Positions 7,869 to 14,888 of a DNA stretch of 64,000 bases are shown here, piece by piece. The notes under the pieces were generated by a model, which saw nothing but the letters and a program-made list of their open reading frames with translations, searched no databases and was not told the DNA's origin. Each line of letters begins with the position of its first letter. The first letter of the stretch is position 1. The stretch comes from Clostridiales bacterium. GTDB lineage: Bacteria > Bacillota > Clostridia > Oscillospirales > Oscillospiraceae. Where the stretch lies: positions 388,654 to 452,653 of the forward strand of contig CABIXV010000001.1 in assembly GCA_902362775.1 (NCBI GenBank), read 5' to 3'. A program made the translations under genes and the position numbers.

Positions 7869-8781
7869 TGTGAATTTGTCCGTCACGCTGGCGGGGATGA
7901 CCATGAAAAATCCGGTGGTGGTGGCCTCTGGTACCTTTGGATTCGGCCGGGAGTACAGCCAGTTTTTTGACCTGTCGGAGCTGGGAGGCATCTGTGCCAA
8001 GGGCCTGACTCTGCTCCCACGGGAGGGCAATCCCGCTCCTCGCATCGCGGAAACCCCTATGGGTATCCTCAACTCCGTGGGCCTGCAAAATCCCGGCGTT
8101 GACGCCTTTATCACTGAGGAGCTGCCCTTCCTGCGGCAGTACGACACAAAGGTGATCGCCAACATCTCGGGCAACACCCCGGAGGAATACGGCATTATGT
8201 GCGAAAAGCTGGCTGGGGCCGGAGTGGACATGATAGAGGTGAACATCTCCTGCCCCAACGTGAAGGCTGGAGGGCTGGCCTACGGCACCCGGCCGGAGCT
8301 GGCCGCTGAGGTCACCCATGTGGCCAAGGCCCACGCGGGGCAGGTCCCTGTGATGGTCAAGCTGTCCCCCAATGTCACTGACATCACCGAGATCGCCAGG
8401 GCAGTGGAGGGCGCCGGGGCGGACGCCATTTCCCTCATCAACACCATCCGGGGGATGCGGATCGACATGAACACCCGCCGCCCCATTTTAAAGATGAATA
8501 CCGGCGGCCTGTCCGGCCCCGCTGTGCTGCCCGTGGCGGTACGGATGGTGTGGGAGGTGGCCCAGGCTGTCAAGGTGCCCATCTTGGGCATGGGCGGCGT
8601 GTCCAAGGGGGAGGACGCGGCCCAGCTGATGCTGGCGGGGGCCAGTGCTGTGGCGGTGGGCACCGCCCTGTTTGCCGATCCCTATACCCCCTTAAAGGTC
8701 CGGGACGGGCTGGCCGTCCTCGCCGCCCGGCAGGGCCTTGCGGCGGTCCGGGAGCTGACGGGAAAGGTCCTCCCCTGGTAA
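7861..8781 (+). CDS. pyrD: Dihydroorotate dehydrogenase B, catalytic subunit
   Basis: A 306-residue FMN enzyme of class 1B that oxidises dihydroorotate to orotate, with PyrK as partner. The catalytic-cysteine motif NISCPNVKAGG is present (1B enzymes use cysteine as base), followed by the FMN phosphate-binding GMGGV and ASAVAVGTALF near the C-terminus. It starts within the last codons of pyrK. It is the last recognisable pyr gene here. Confidence 0.96.
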   Translation: MPDVNLSVTLAGMTMKNPVVVASGTFGFGREYSQFFDLSELGGICAKGLTLLPREGNPAPRIAETPMGILNSVGLQNPGVDAFITEELPFLRQYDTKVIANISGNTPEEYGIMCEKLAGAGVDMIEVNISCPNVKAGGLAYGTRPELAAEVTHVAKAHAGQVPVMVKLSPNVTDITEIARAVEGAGADAISLINTIRGMRIDMNTRRPILKMNTGGLSGPAVLPVAVRMVWEVAQAVKVPILGMGGVSKGEDAAQLMLAGASAVAVGTALFADPYTPLKVRDGLAVLAARQGLAAVRELTGKVLPW

Positions 8782-8791
8782 GTCGGTCGGG

Positions 8792-8820
8792 TTGATCTCC
8801 TGGAAACCTGCATATACTAT
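8792..8820 (+). promoter_or_regulatory. Promoter for DUF1622 gene
   Basis: TTGATC and TACTAT are 17 bases apart, just after the pyrD stop. This suggests the following gene can be expressed independently of the pyr operon. Confidence 0.5.
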
Positions 8821-8841
8821 CCCATCTCTGTGAAGATGGGA
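8820..8841 (+). promoter_or_regulatory. Hairpin touching the DUF1622 ribosome site
   Basis: TCCCATCT and AGATGGGA can pair across a six-base loop. The right arm contains the first half of the GGGAGGA ribosome site of the next gene, so on read-through transcripts from pyrD the hairpin could mask translation start. A transcript from the 8792-8820 promoter would start within the left arm and might avoid it. Confidence 0.4.
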
Positions 8842-8851
8842 GGATGAGCCT

Positions 8852-9169
8852 GTGCTCCATCTGGTCATTGAGCGCACCCTGCCCACAGTCATCTCCCTGT
8901 GTGAGTTGATGGGCATTTTCGTGGTGGCCGTGTCCGCCCTGGGGGGCTTTTTCCGGTACTGCCGGGGACTGATCACCCACCGGGCGGTCAACATCAAGGC
9001 CGACCTGGCCAATGGGTTGGCTACCAGCTTGGAGTTCAAGATGGCCGCCGAGATCCTCAAAACCGTGCTGGTCCGGGACCTGAACGAGCTTCTGGTGCTG
9101 GGGGCGGTCATCCTGCTCCGGGCCCTGCTGTCCCTGCTCATCCATTTTGAAATGAGAGGCGGGGGGTGA
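8852..9169 (+). CDS. DUF1622 family membrane protein
   Basis: A 105-residue protein with hydrophobic segments near 10-32 and 77-98 and a conserved-looking central stretch (NIKADLANGLATSLEFKMAAEILKT), which I recognise as the DUF1622 type. It is predicted to lie in the cytoplasmic membrane and its function is unknown. It starts at GTG (8852), seven bases after AGGA. The C-terminus is glycine-rich (MRGGG). Confidence 0.8.
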   Translation: MLHLVIERTLPTVISLCELMGIFVVAVSALGGFFRYCRGLITHRAVNIKADLANGLATSLEFKMAAEILKTVLVRDLNELLVLGAVILLRALLSLLIHFEMRGGG

Positions 9170-9205
9170 ATGCACCCCCCCGCCGTACATAAAGGAATGT
9201 AGCCT

Positions 9206-10360
9206 ATGACCACCATCTATCTCATCCGCCACGCCGAGGCCGAGGGCAACCTCCACCGGCGCATCCACGGCTGGTATGACGCCTTGATTACAGAAAATGG
9301 CTTTGCCCAGATCAAGGCTCTGGAGGATCGCTTTCGGGATATCCACATCGACGCGGTCTGGTCCAGCGACCTGTACCGCACATGTACCACCGCCCGGGCC
9401 ATCTATGTGCCCAAGGGTCTGCCCCTCCACACCGACCCCCAGCTCCGGGAGATCAATCTGGGGGACTGGGAGGACCAGACTTGGGGGCAGGTGCGGCACT
9501 TTGATCCGGCGGGGATGGCGGCCTTCAACCGTAGCGACCCTGCCTGGCGGGCCCCTGGCGGCGAGAGTCTGGCCGAGGCGGGGGATCGGCTGGAGCGGGC
9601 CTTGACCTCCCTGGCACGGCAGCACCCCGGCCAGACCGTCGCCGTATTCAGCCATGGCACGGCTATCCGCCAATTTCTCGCCAATGTGAAAGGCATCTCC
9701 CCAGAGGACTGGCACACCCTCAGCCACAGCGAGAACACCGCCGTCAACTGCCTTACCTTTGACGGAGAGCGGTTCCAGGTAGTCTTTGACAGCGACGCCT
9801 CCCATCTGCCGCCGGAGCTGGCCACCCTGGGTAAGCAAGCCTGGTGGCGGAAGGACAAGCAGAAGGCGGAGGACGTGAACCTGTGGTTCCGCCCCATCCG
9901 GTGGGATACCGAGCGGGAGCTGTATCTGGGCGCTCGGCGGGATGCCTGGGAGTCCACCCACGGTCTGGAGATCCCCTTTGATGGCGCGGGCTTCCTCCGG
10001 GACGCCCAAAAGCACCTGGACCAGTCCCCCTGGGGGGTGACGGTGGCCATGGCCGGGGAGGAGCCGGTCGGCCTGCTCCAGTTGGACCAGGAGCGGTACA
10101 GTACCGACAACGCCGGGTACATCCCCTTCTGCTACATGAACCCTCAGCGGAGGGAGCAAAACTTAGGCGTCCAGTTGGTGGGGCAGGCCGTTTCCTACTT
10201 CCGCCCCCTGGGACGGGACAGGCTCCGGCTGCGCTGTGCCCCCTACAACGACCGGGCCCAGCATTTTTACCGCAAGCACGGCTTTGTCAAGATTGGGGAG
10301 GAAACGGGGAGCCGGGTCCCCCTGGACATCATGGAGAAGTACATCGGCTACCAGCGGTAG
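9206..10360 (+). CDS. Histidine phosphatase fused to GNAT acetyltransferase
   Basis: A 384-residue two-domain protein. Residues 1 to about 200 are a histidine-phosphatase (phosphoglycerate-mutase-like) domain with the catalytic LIRHAEAEGN and the second histidine in FSHGTAIR. Residues from about 225 form a GNAT N-acetyltransferase domain. Its acetyl-CoA region is NPQRREQNLGVQLVGQAV, and it ends with the typical NDRAQHFYRKHGF. The two domains would give a cytosolic protein with phosphatase and acetyltransferase activities; substrates are unknown. The start ATG follows AAAGGA. It is monocistronic, between a DUF1622 gene and a convergent small gene. Confidence 0.88.
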   Translation: MTTIYLIRHAEAEGNLHRRIHGWYDALITENGFAQIKALEDRFRDIHIDAVWSSDLYRTCTTARAIYVPKGLPLHTDPQLREINLGDWEDQTWGQVRHFDPAGMAAFNRSDPAWRAPGGESLAEAGDRLERALTSLARQHPGQTVAVFSHGTAIRQFLANVKGISPEDWHTLSHSENTAVNCLTFDGERFQVVFDSDASHLPPELATLGKQAWWRKDKQKAEDVNLWFRPIRWDTERELYLGARRDAWESTHGLEIPFDGAGFLRDAQKHLDQSPWGVTVAMAGEEPVGLLQLDQERYSTDNAGYIPFCYMNPQRREQNLGVQLVGQAVSYFRPLGRDRLRLRCAPYNDRAQHFYRKHGFVKIGEETGSRVPLDIMEKYIGYQR

Positions 10361-10368
10361 GGCCCCCC

Positions 10369-10632
10369 TCACCCCAGCATCTGGCGGATCAGCTCCTGCC
10401 GGAGGCCCAGTCCGAAGGCGTAGTAGCCCCCCTGGAGGTAGCTGCCAAAGTCGGCCAGCTTGGCGAAATAGTCCTCGTACGCCGGGAGCCCCACCGCCGC
10501 CTCGATCTGCCGGGCCGCCTGCTCATACTCCCGTTTGGCGGCCTGATAGGAGGGCACCGTGTCCAGAAAGCGCTCCACCGCCTCGGGCACTTCCCCGTTG
10601 AGCCAAAAGAGCTGGGCTAAAAGTTGTTGCAT
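10369..10632 (-). CDS. Small protein, DUF6809-like, divergent from XRE regulator
   Basis: An 87-residue acidic, helix-rich protein without signal peptide. The C-terminal GGYYAFGLGLRQELIRQML recalls the tail of proteins annotated as DUF6809 (from memory, not searched). I chose the ATG at 10632 rather than 10650 because GGGGTGA lies about seven bases before it. It is divergent from the XRE gene at 10726 and shares a palindromic control region with it, so it may be that regulator's target. Confidence 0.6.
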   Translation of the reverse strand: MQQLLAQLFWLNGEVPEAVERFLDTVPSYQAAKREYEQAARQIEAAVGLPAYEDYFAKLADFGSYLQGGYYAFGLGLRQELIRQMLG

Positions 10633-10668
10633 TTCTAATTCACCCCACATATAATATATTCGCTTTCA

Positions 10669-10702
10669 GCGCATATTCATTATATATGCGCAATAAGCGC
10701 AT
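10669..10702. promoter_or_regulatory. Operator-like dyad between divergent genes
   Basis: GCGCATAT and ATATGCGC form an 8-bp inverted repeat with a 7-base spacer (10669-10691). A further GCGCAT half-site lies at 10697-10702. The position between divergent starts fits autoregulation by the adjacent XRE protein. Confidence 0.55.
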
Positions 10703-10725
10703 GTCAAGAGGATTAGAGAACAGTT

Positions 10726-10941
10726 ATGGAATTTTTTGAACGAATCCGACTGCTCAGAAAAGAAAAGAAAATGACCCAGAAAGAGGTGGCCGCTGCTCTG
10801 CATATTGGGTATCGGGCCTATCAATGCTATGAACTGAATCAGCGCTTTCCTGACTTCCACGGCCTGATCGCCATCGCTGACTTCTTCGATGTCAGTCTGG
10901 ACTATCTGGTGGGCCGCTCGGATGTCCGGGAGCGCCGGTGA
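10726..10941 (+). CDS. XRE-family helix-turn-helix regulator
   Basis: A 71-residue protein that is almost entirely one HTH_3 domain: IRLLRKEKKMTQKEVAAALHI then YELNQRFPDFHGLIAIADFF. The C-terminal SLDYLVGRSD is typical of small XRE repressors. It is a cytosolic DNA-binding dimer by family knowledge. It likely binds the GCGCAT repeats just upstream. A strong bidirectional terminator follows. Confidence 0.85.
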   Translation: MEFFERIRLLRKEKKMTQKEVAAALHIGYRAYQCYELNQRFPDFHGLIAIADFFDVSLDYLVGRSDVRERR

Positions 10942-10966
10942 CCCCCTCCCCCGCACCATAAAATAA

Positions 10967-10996
10967 CGCCGGGACCGTCTGTGGATGGTCCCGGCG
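10967..10996. terminator. Bidirectional terminator
   Basis: The stem CGCCGGGACC / GGTCCCGGCG has a ten-base loop and is flanked by A/T-rich tracts on both sides. It sits between the convergent XRE and methyltransferase genes. Confidence 0.85.
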
Positions 10997-11001
10997 CTGT
11001 T

Positions 11002-11619
11002 TTATCCTTCGATGGTCAGCCCCGGCTTCCCCTGCCGCACCCCCTCCACCAACAGGAGGGCGGGCGGATGGCCCGGCCCGTGGGACACCAGCTTGAGCCG
11101 CTTAGGCTCCAGCCCGCTGGCCCGGAGGGCGCACACCACATCCGTCAGCCGTTCAGGCCGGTGGCACAGGGCAAACCGCCCCCCATTCCGCACCAGTCGG
11201 GCGGCGGCGGCGCACACTTCCTCCAGGGCACAGTGTTCCTCGCTCCGAGCGGGACCGCCGCTCCCTCCACTGCCCAGGGAAAAATAGGGTGGGTTGGACA
11301 CCACCAGGTCAAAGACCCCGGCAGGCAGAGGGACGGACCGCAGGTCAGCGGGCAGGATCTTCCCCGCCAGACCGTTGCGCTCCAGATTGCTCCGGGCAGT
11401 TCGGGCGGACAGGGGGTCCAGCTCCACCCCGGTAAGGGACAGGCCCTCCGCCCTCCGGGCCAGCAGCAAAAGCAGGACGCCGCTCCCCGTTCCCAGGTCA
11501 CACACCCGCCACCGGGGCCGCACAGTAGCGAACTCCCCCAGGGCAAGGGCGTCGCCCCCCAGTGGAAATACCCCTTCCGGCCAGGAAAGGGTGTAAGGGC
11601 CAAGCTGTTCCGTCTTCAT
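11002..11619 (-). CDS. TrmN6-like tRNA/N6-adenine methyltransferase
   Basis: A 205-residue SAM-dependent methyltransferase. Motif I is VCDLGTGSGVLLLLLA and the N6-adenine catalytic motif NPPY is present (VVSNPPYFSLG). It resembles the YfiC/TrmN6 group that methylates A37 of tRNA-Val, often annotated COG4123. The start at 11619 was chosen because GGGAG precedes it closely, so the first 15 residues of the longest frame are dropped. It is divergent from rsmI, a common neighbour in Firmicutes. The RNA target is inferred from the family. Confidence 0.85.
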   Translation of the reverse strand: MKTEQLGPYTLSWPEGVFPLGGDALALGEFATVRPRWRVCDLGTGSGVLLLLLARRAEGLSLTGVELDPLSARTARSNLERNGLAGKILPADLRSVPLPAGVFDLVVSNPPYFSLGSGGSGGPARSEEHCALEEVCAAAARLVRNGGRFALCHRPERLTDVVCALRASGLEPKRLKLVSHGPGHPPALLLVEGVRQGKPGLTIEG

Positions 11620-11729
11620 GAGCTTTCTCCCGCCTCTCTCAAACAGATAAGAAAAGAATACCACAAAAGAGAGAACTATGGTATAATACGGAGGAATCTT
11701 TTGACGCTGACAGAGGAGGCGAAGGGCAT

Positions 11730-12560
11730 ATGGCCGGAACCTTATATCTGGTCCCCACCCCCATTGGCAATCTAGGGGATATCTCCCAGCGGATGGCGGA
11801 CACCCTGGCTCAAGCGGACTTCATCGCCGCCGAAGACACACGGGTATCCATCAAACTGCTCAATCACCTGGGGCTGAAAAAGCCCATGGTGTCCTATCAC
11901 CGCCACAATACCGACAGCGGCGGCCGGGCGGTGCTGGACCGGCTGCTGTCTGGAGAGAATTGCGCCCTGGTGACCGACGCAGGGATGCCCGCCATCTCCG
12001 ACCCCGGCGAGGAGCTGGTGGCCCAGTGCGCCGCCCTGGGGATCCCGGTGTGTCCCATCCCTGGTCCCTGTGCCCTGGTAGCCGCTCTGGCGGCCTCCGG
12101 CCAGCCCACAGGCCGCTTCACCTTTGAGGGCTTTTTGCCCATGAACAAGAAAAACCGCCGCTCCCACCTGGACTCCCTTCGGGGGGAGGAACGGACCATG
12201 GTGTTCTATGAGGCCCCCCACAAGCTGGCTGCCACCCTCCGGGACCTGGCGGACACCTTTGGAGCGGACCGCCCCATCTCCCTATGCCGGGAGCTCACCA
12301 AGCTCCATGAGGAGATCCGCCGCGCCACCCTGGGGGAAGCGGCCGACTACTATCGGGACAACACCCCCAAGGGGGAGTTCGTGCTGGTGGTCCGGGGCTC
12401 AGAGCCGACGGAGGAGGGCGAGGTCACCCTGGAGGACGGGCTGCTGCTGGTGGACCGCCTGCGGGGAGAGGGACTATCCCTCCGGGACGCTGTGCGCCAG
12501 GCGGCTAAAGAGCTGGGCCTGCCCCGGAAGCAGCTCTATGACCGGGCCGTGGACCGATGA
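11730..12560 (+). CDS. rsmI: 16S rRNA (cytidine1402-2'-O)-methyltransferase
   Basis: A 276-residue tetrapyrrole-methylase-fold enzyme that 2'-O-methylates C1402 in 16S rRNA. The N-terminal signature LYLVPTPIGNLGDIS and AAEDTR are diagnostic. VTDAGMPAISDPG and the FYEAPHKL motif follow. The gene has GAGGAGG upstream and a TATAAT at 11682-11687 as a likely -10 with a weak -35. It ends in a perfect terminator shared with the convergent abrB remnant. Confidence 0.95.
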   Translation: MAGTLYLVPTPIGNLGDISQRMADTLAQADFIAAEDTRVSIKLLNHLGLKKPMVSYHRHNTDSGGRAVLDRLLSGENCALVTDAGMPAISDPGEELVAQCAALGIPVCPIPGPCALVAALAASGQPTGRFTFEGFLPMNKKNRRSHLDSLRGEERTMVFYEAPHKLAATLRDLADTFGADRPISLCRELTKLHEEIRRATLGEAADYYRDNTPKGEFVLVVRGSEPTEEGEVTLEDGLLLVDRLRGEGLSLRDAVRQAAKELGLPRKQLYDRAVDR

Positions 12561-12565
12561 AAAAC

Positions 12566-12601
12566 AAACAGGCAGTCATCCGTTTGGATGACTGCCTGTT
12601 T
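12566..12601. terminator. Bidirectional terminator rsmI / abrB remnant
   Basis: The 16-bp perfect stem AAACAGGCAGTCATCC with GTTT loop and flanking A and T tracts starts a few bases after the rsmI stop. Confidence 0.9.
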
Positions 12602-12607
12602 TTGTCT

Positions 12608-12838
12608 TCACTCCAGGTCGGACTGGCTCAACAGCTGAAGGCCCGCGGCACATTTGCGGCAGACATTTTTCCCCCGGAACGAAAAAATGTCCTTCTCACT
12701 ATCACAAAAGACGCAGGAAACCTGATACTTTCTCAAAACGATGCTGGGCCCGTCCATATAGATCTCCAGCGGATCTTTCTCCTCGATCCCCAAAGTACGG
12801 CGCAGCTCGATGGGCAGTACGACCCGGCCCAGTTCGTC
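12608..12838 (-). pseudogene. abrB-type transition-state regulator, 5' end lost at element junction
   Basis: The minus strand encodes DELGRVVLPIELRRTLGIEE, the hallmark of the AbrB/SpoVT swapped-hairpin DNA-binding domain. A C-terminal zinc-binding part follows (VSCVFCDSEKDIF ... NVCRKCAAG). The expected first dozen residues (of the MKSTGIVRKV type) are absent: the codon before Asp is a TAG stop at 12841-12839 and upstream sequence belongs to the recombinase element. Initiation at an internal ATG (12793) would lack most of the DNA-binding domain. The missing start should sit at the other end of the element, beyond the window, and precise excision would restore the gene. Confidence 0.85.
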
Positions 12839-12911
12839 CTAATGTGTCAAGTAAAACATAAAATTTTTGGTGCGCTGCACCGCTGCTTCCTGCTTGATTT
12901 TTGCGCTACCT

Positions 12912-13298
12912 TCATGCGCGTTCCCAGGTTGCCTTTAGCGCATTCAAAATATGGAAACCCGTCTCACACTCCGCAAAGGCATCGTCGGTATCATAGGGGA
13001 CGATGATTTTAACTCCGGCTTTCTGAAACTTATCAGCAAGCTGTGGGAAATCGTAATAGCTCCTCGCCAGCCTATTCAATCCACGAACGACAACGCCATC
13101 AAAGGTGTGAGCATCCAGCTGGGCGAGCAGCCTTTGAAGTTCAAAACATTCCGCAAGAACTCCTGGGGCATTATCCTTGAAAACCTCTACAACCTCATGC
13201 CCGTGCTCGTTTGACCAGCGCCTCAATTCCTGCTCTTGATACGAAATCGCATCCCCGGTGTTGTCGTTTGCAATTCGTATATATAATGCGACCCTCAT
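12912..13298 (-). CDS. Small serine-recombinase-like protein lacking the catalytic serine
   Basis: A 128-residue protein covering only the resolvase-type N-terminal domain. The start VALYIRIAND aligns with the usual YxRVSxD motif of serine recombinases, but alanine (Ala10) stands where the nucleophilic serine should be. GLNRLARSYYDFPQL corresponds to the conserved LSRxxRN helix. It overlaps the preceding recombinase gene by four bases (ATGA), so it is co-translated. It is probably not an active recombinase. A role as partner or directionality factor for the three large enzymes is inference. Confidence 0.7.
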   Translation of the reverse strand: MRVALYIRIANDNTGDAISYQEQELRRWSNEHGHEVVEVFKDNAPGVLAECFELQRLLAQLDAHTFDGVVVRGLNRLARSYYDFPQLADKFQKAGVKIIVPYDTDDAFAECETGFHILNALKATWERA

Positions 13299-14887
13299 AC
13301 AGCTTTCCTTTCTCGGTAACCTTGTCCCGCAAACAGGTCTTCAAACTTCCATCGGATTTCAATACGCTCATTGCTAAAAACTTTTACGCGGTCAATCGCT
13401 TGGTACATACTCTCCGTCAGGAGCGCCCCATCCAGATGTGTGGCATAAAGGTATTGGGACAGCTCCCGCTTGGCAGACTCTCGCGCCTCAATCTGTGTCC
13501 GTTGTGCCTGGCGCTTCAGTTCAATTTCCGTGCGCTCGCCTTGGAGGTGTTCAATTCTTATGGCCAGGGCGGCCTTTTGTTCTACAAAAGCCCCCCGATC
13601 TAAGTCGCCGTTGCGGTATGCTTCGTAGTATTGGACTTTTTGCGCTTGGCAAGCGGCAATCTCACGATCAATTTTTCCTACCATCTCTGGCCAGTTTTCA
13701 TTTGGGTGGCCGTCGCCTTGAAGCGCCAGCTCTTTTGCCCGCTCTCCGAGCAAATACAACTGGGCCTTATAGACCGGCAGCATGACGGCCTCTAAATCTG
13801 TTTTGCTCCATCGGATATTTGAGCAGGTGGCGTTTTCCTGGTATAACTGGGTGTCACACGCGAAATAGGTATCAAGGCCATGAGACTTCCTCAATTTCCT
13901 GCCACAATGCCCGCAATAGAACACTGTATCACAGGCGGGGGGAGATTTTCGCTCGGGTCTTTTTACCTCCCTTATCATGGCGTGGGCGGCGTCAAATTCT
14001 TCTTTCGTTACAAGGGCTTCGTGCGTATTTTCGGTGATGATCCATTCTTCGCGGGGGACCCGGCGCTGGTTTTTGTCGCGCATATACCGGCTCTCTCGTG
14101 TGTGATTGGTCATCACCCCGGTATATTTATCGTTTTTTAAGATGTTCAGCACAGTGATATGCGACCACATCAACTCCCGATTTTGGCACGCTGGCTTCAA
14201 ACGGTGCTGTTTATAGGCCAGTGGCGTAAGCACACCGCGGGTGTTCAATTCCTTTGCGATTTGAGAGGTGCTTTTGCCCCTGATGATTGATTGGAAAATC
14301 TCGCGGACAATGGGGGCTGTGTTTGGATCAGGCACCATTAAATGCTTGTCACCCGGGGCTTTTTGATAACCGTAGGGAACATGATTGACAAACCGCCCCT
14401 TTTTCATGCGGGAGTGCATTGCGGAACGGACCTTGATGGAAAGATCTCGGCTGTAATTTTCGTACATGAAATTGCGAAAGGCAATATCCATCCCGCCGGT
14501 TTTGCCCTCATACTGTTTGCTGTCATAGCCATCGTTGACCGCGATGACCCTGACCCCCAAAAAGGGGAAGATGTGCTCCAGATAGTCGCCCACATCCAGA
14601 TAGTTTCTGCCAAATCGAGAAAGGTCTTTGACGATGATACACTTGACCTCACCGCGCCGTGCAGCTTCGATCATCGCCTGAAACTGCGGCCGGTCCGTGT
14701 TGGTACCTGTCAGCCCATCGTCGATGAACTCTCTGATTTGAACTTCAGAAAACTCTGGATTATGCTGAACATATTCTAAAATTACCTTCCGCTGGTTGCT
14801 AATAGACTGGCTTTGGTCGGCAAGGCCATGAGCACGGTTAAAGTCCTCCAGGGAAGTCCGCAGGTAAGCGGCAGGCGTATCCGTCAT
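13295..14887 (-). CDS. Large serine recombinase 3 of 3
   Basis: A 530-residue large serine recombinase. The resolvase domain has the catalytic serine in AAYLRTSLED (Ser12) and the conserved IVKDLSRFGRNYLDVG. A recombinase domain follows (VPYGYQKAP ... GVLTPLAYK), then a zinc-ribbon region (FYCGHCGRKLRKS ... YFACDT) and a coiled-coil C-terminus. The ATG at 14887 was chosen because it lies one base after the previous stop; the longer frame overlaps that gene. It is third in a tandem operon of three. Confidence 0.92.
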   Translation of the reverse strand: MTDTPAAYLRTSLEDFNRAHGLADQSQSISNQRKVILEYVQHNPEFSEVQIREFIDDGLTGTNTDRPQFQAMIEAARRGEVKCIIVKDLSRFGRNYLDVGDYLEHIFPFLGVRVIAVNDGYDSKQYEGKTGGMDIAFRNFMYENYSRDLSIKVRSAMHSRMKKGRFVNHVPYGYQKAPGDKHLMVPDPNTAPIVREIFQSIIRGKSTSQIAKELNTRGVLTPLAYKQHRLKPACQNRELMWSHITVLNILKNDKYTGVMTNHTRESRYMRDKNQRRVPREEWIITENTHEALVTKEEFDAAHAMIREVKRPERKSPPACDTVFYCGHCGRKLRKSHGLDTYFACDTQLYQENATCSNIRWSKTDLEAVMLPVYKAQLYLLGERAKELALQGDGHPNENWPEMVGKIDREIAACQAQKVQYYEAYRNGDLDRGAFVEQKAALAIRIEHLQGERTEIELKRQAQRTQIEARESAKRELSQYLYATHLDGALLTESMYQAIDRVKVFSNERIEIRWKFEDLFAGQGYRERKAV

Positions 14888-14888
14888 G

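Noticed and set aside
8570-10159. 529-codon minus-strand frame opposite pyrD and the phosphatase-GNAT gene
   Set aside because: It spans two well-supported plus-strand genes and an intergenic promoter and encodes no recognisable domain; long antisense frames are common in GC-rich genes.
12557-13006. Plus-strand frame running from the rsmI end into the element
   Set aside because: It translates the terminator hairpin and the antisense strand of the abrB remnant, so it is not a gene.
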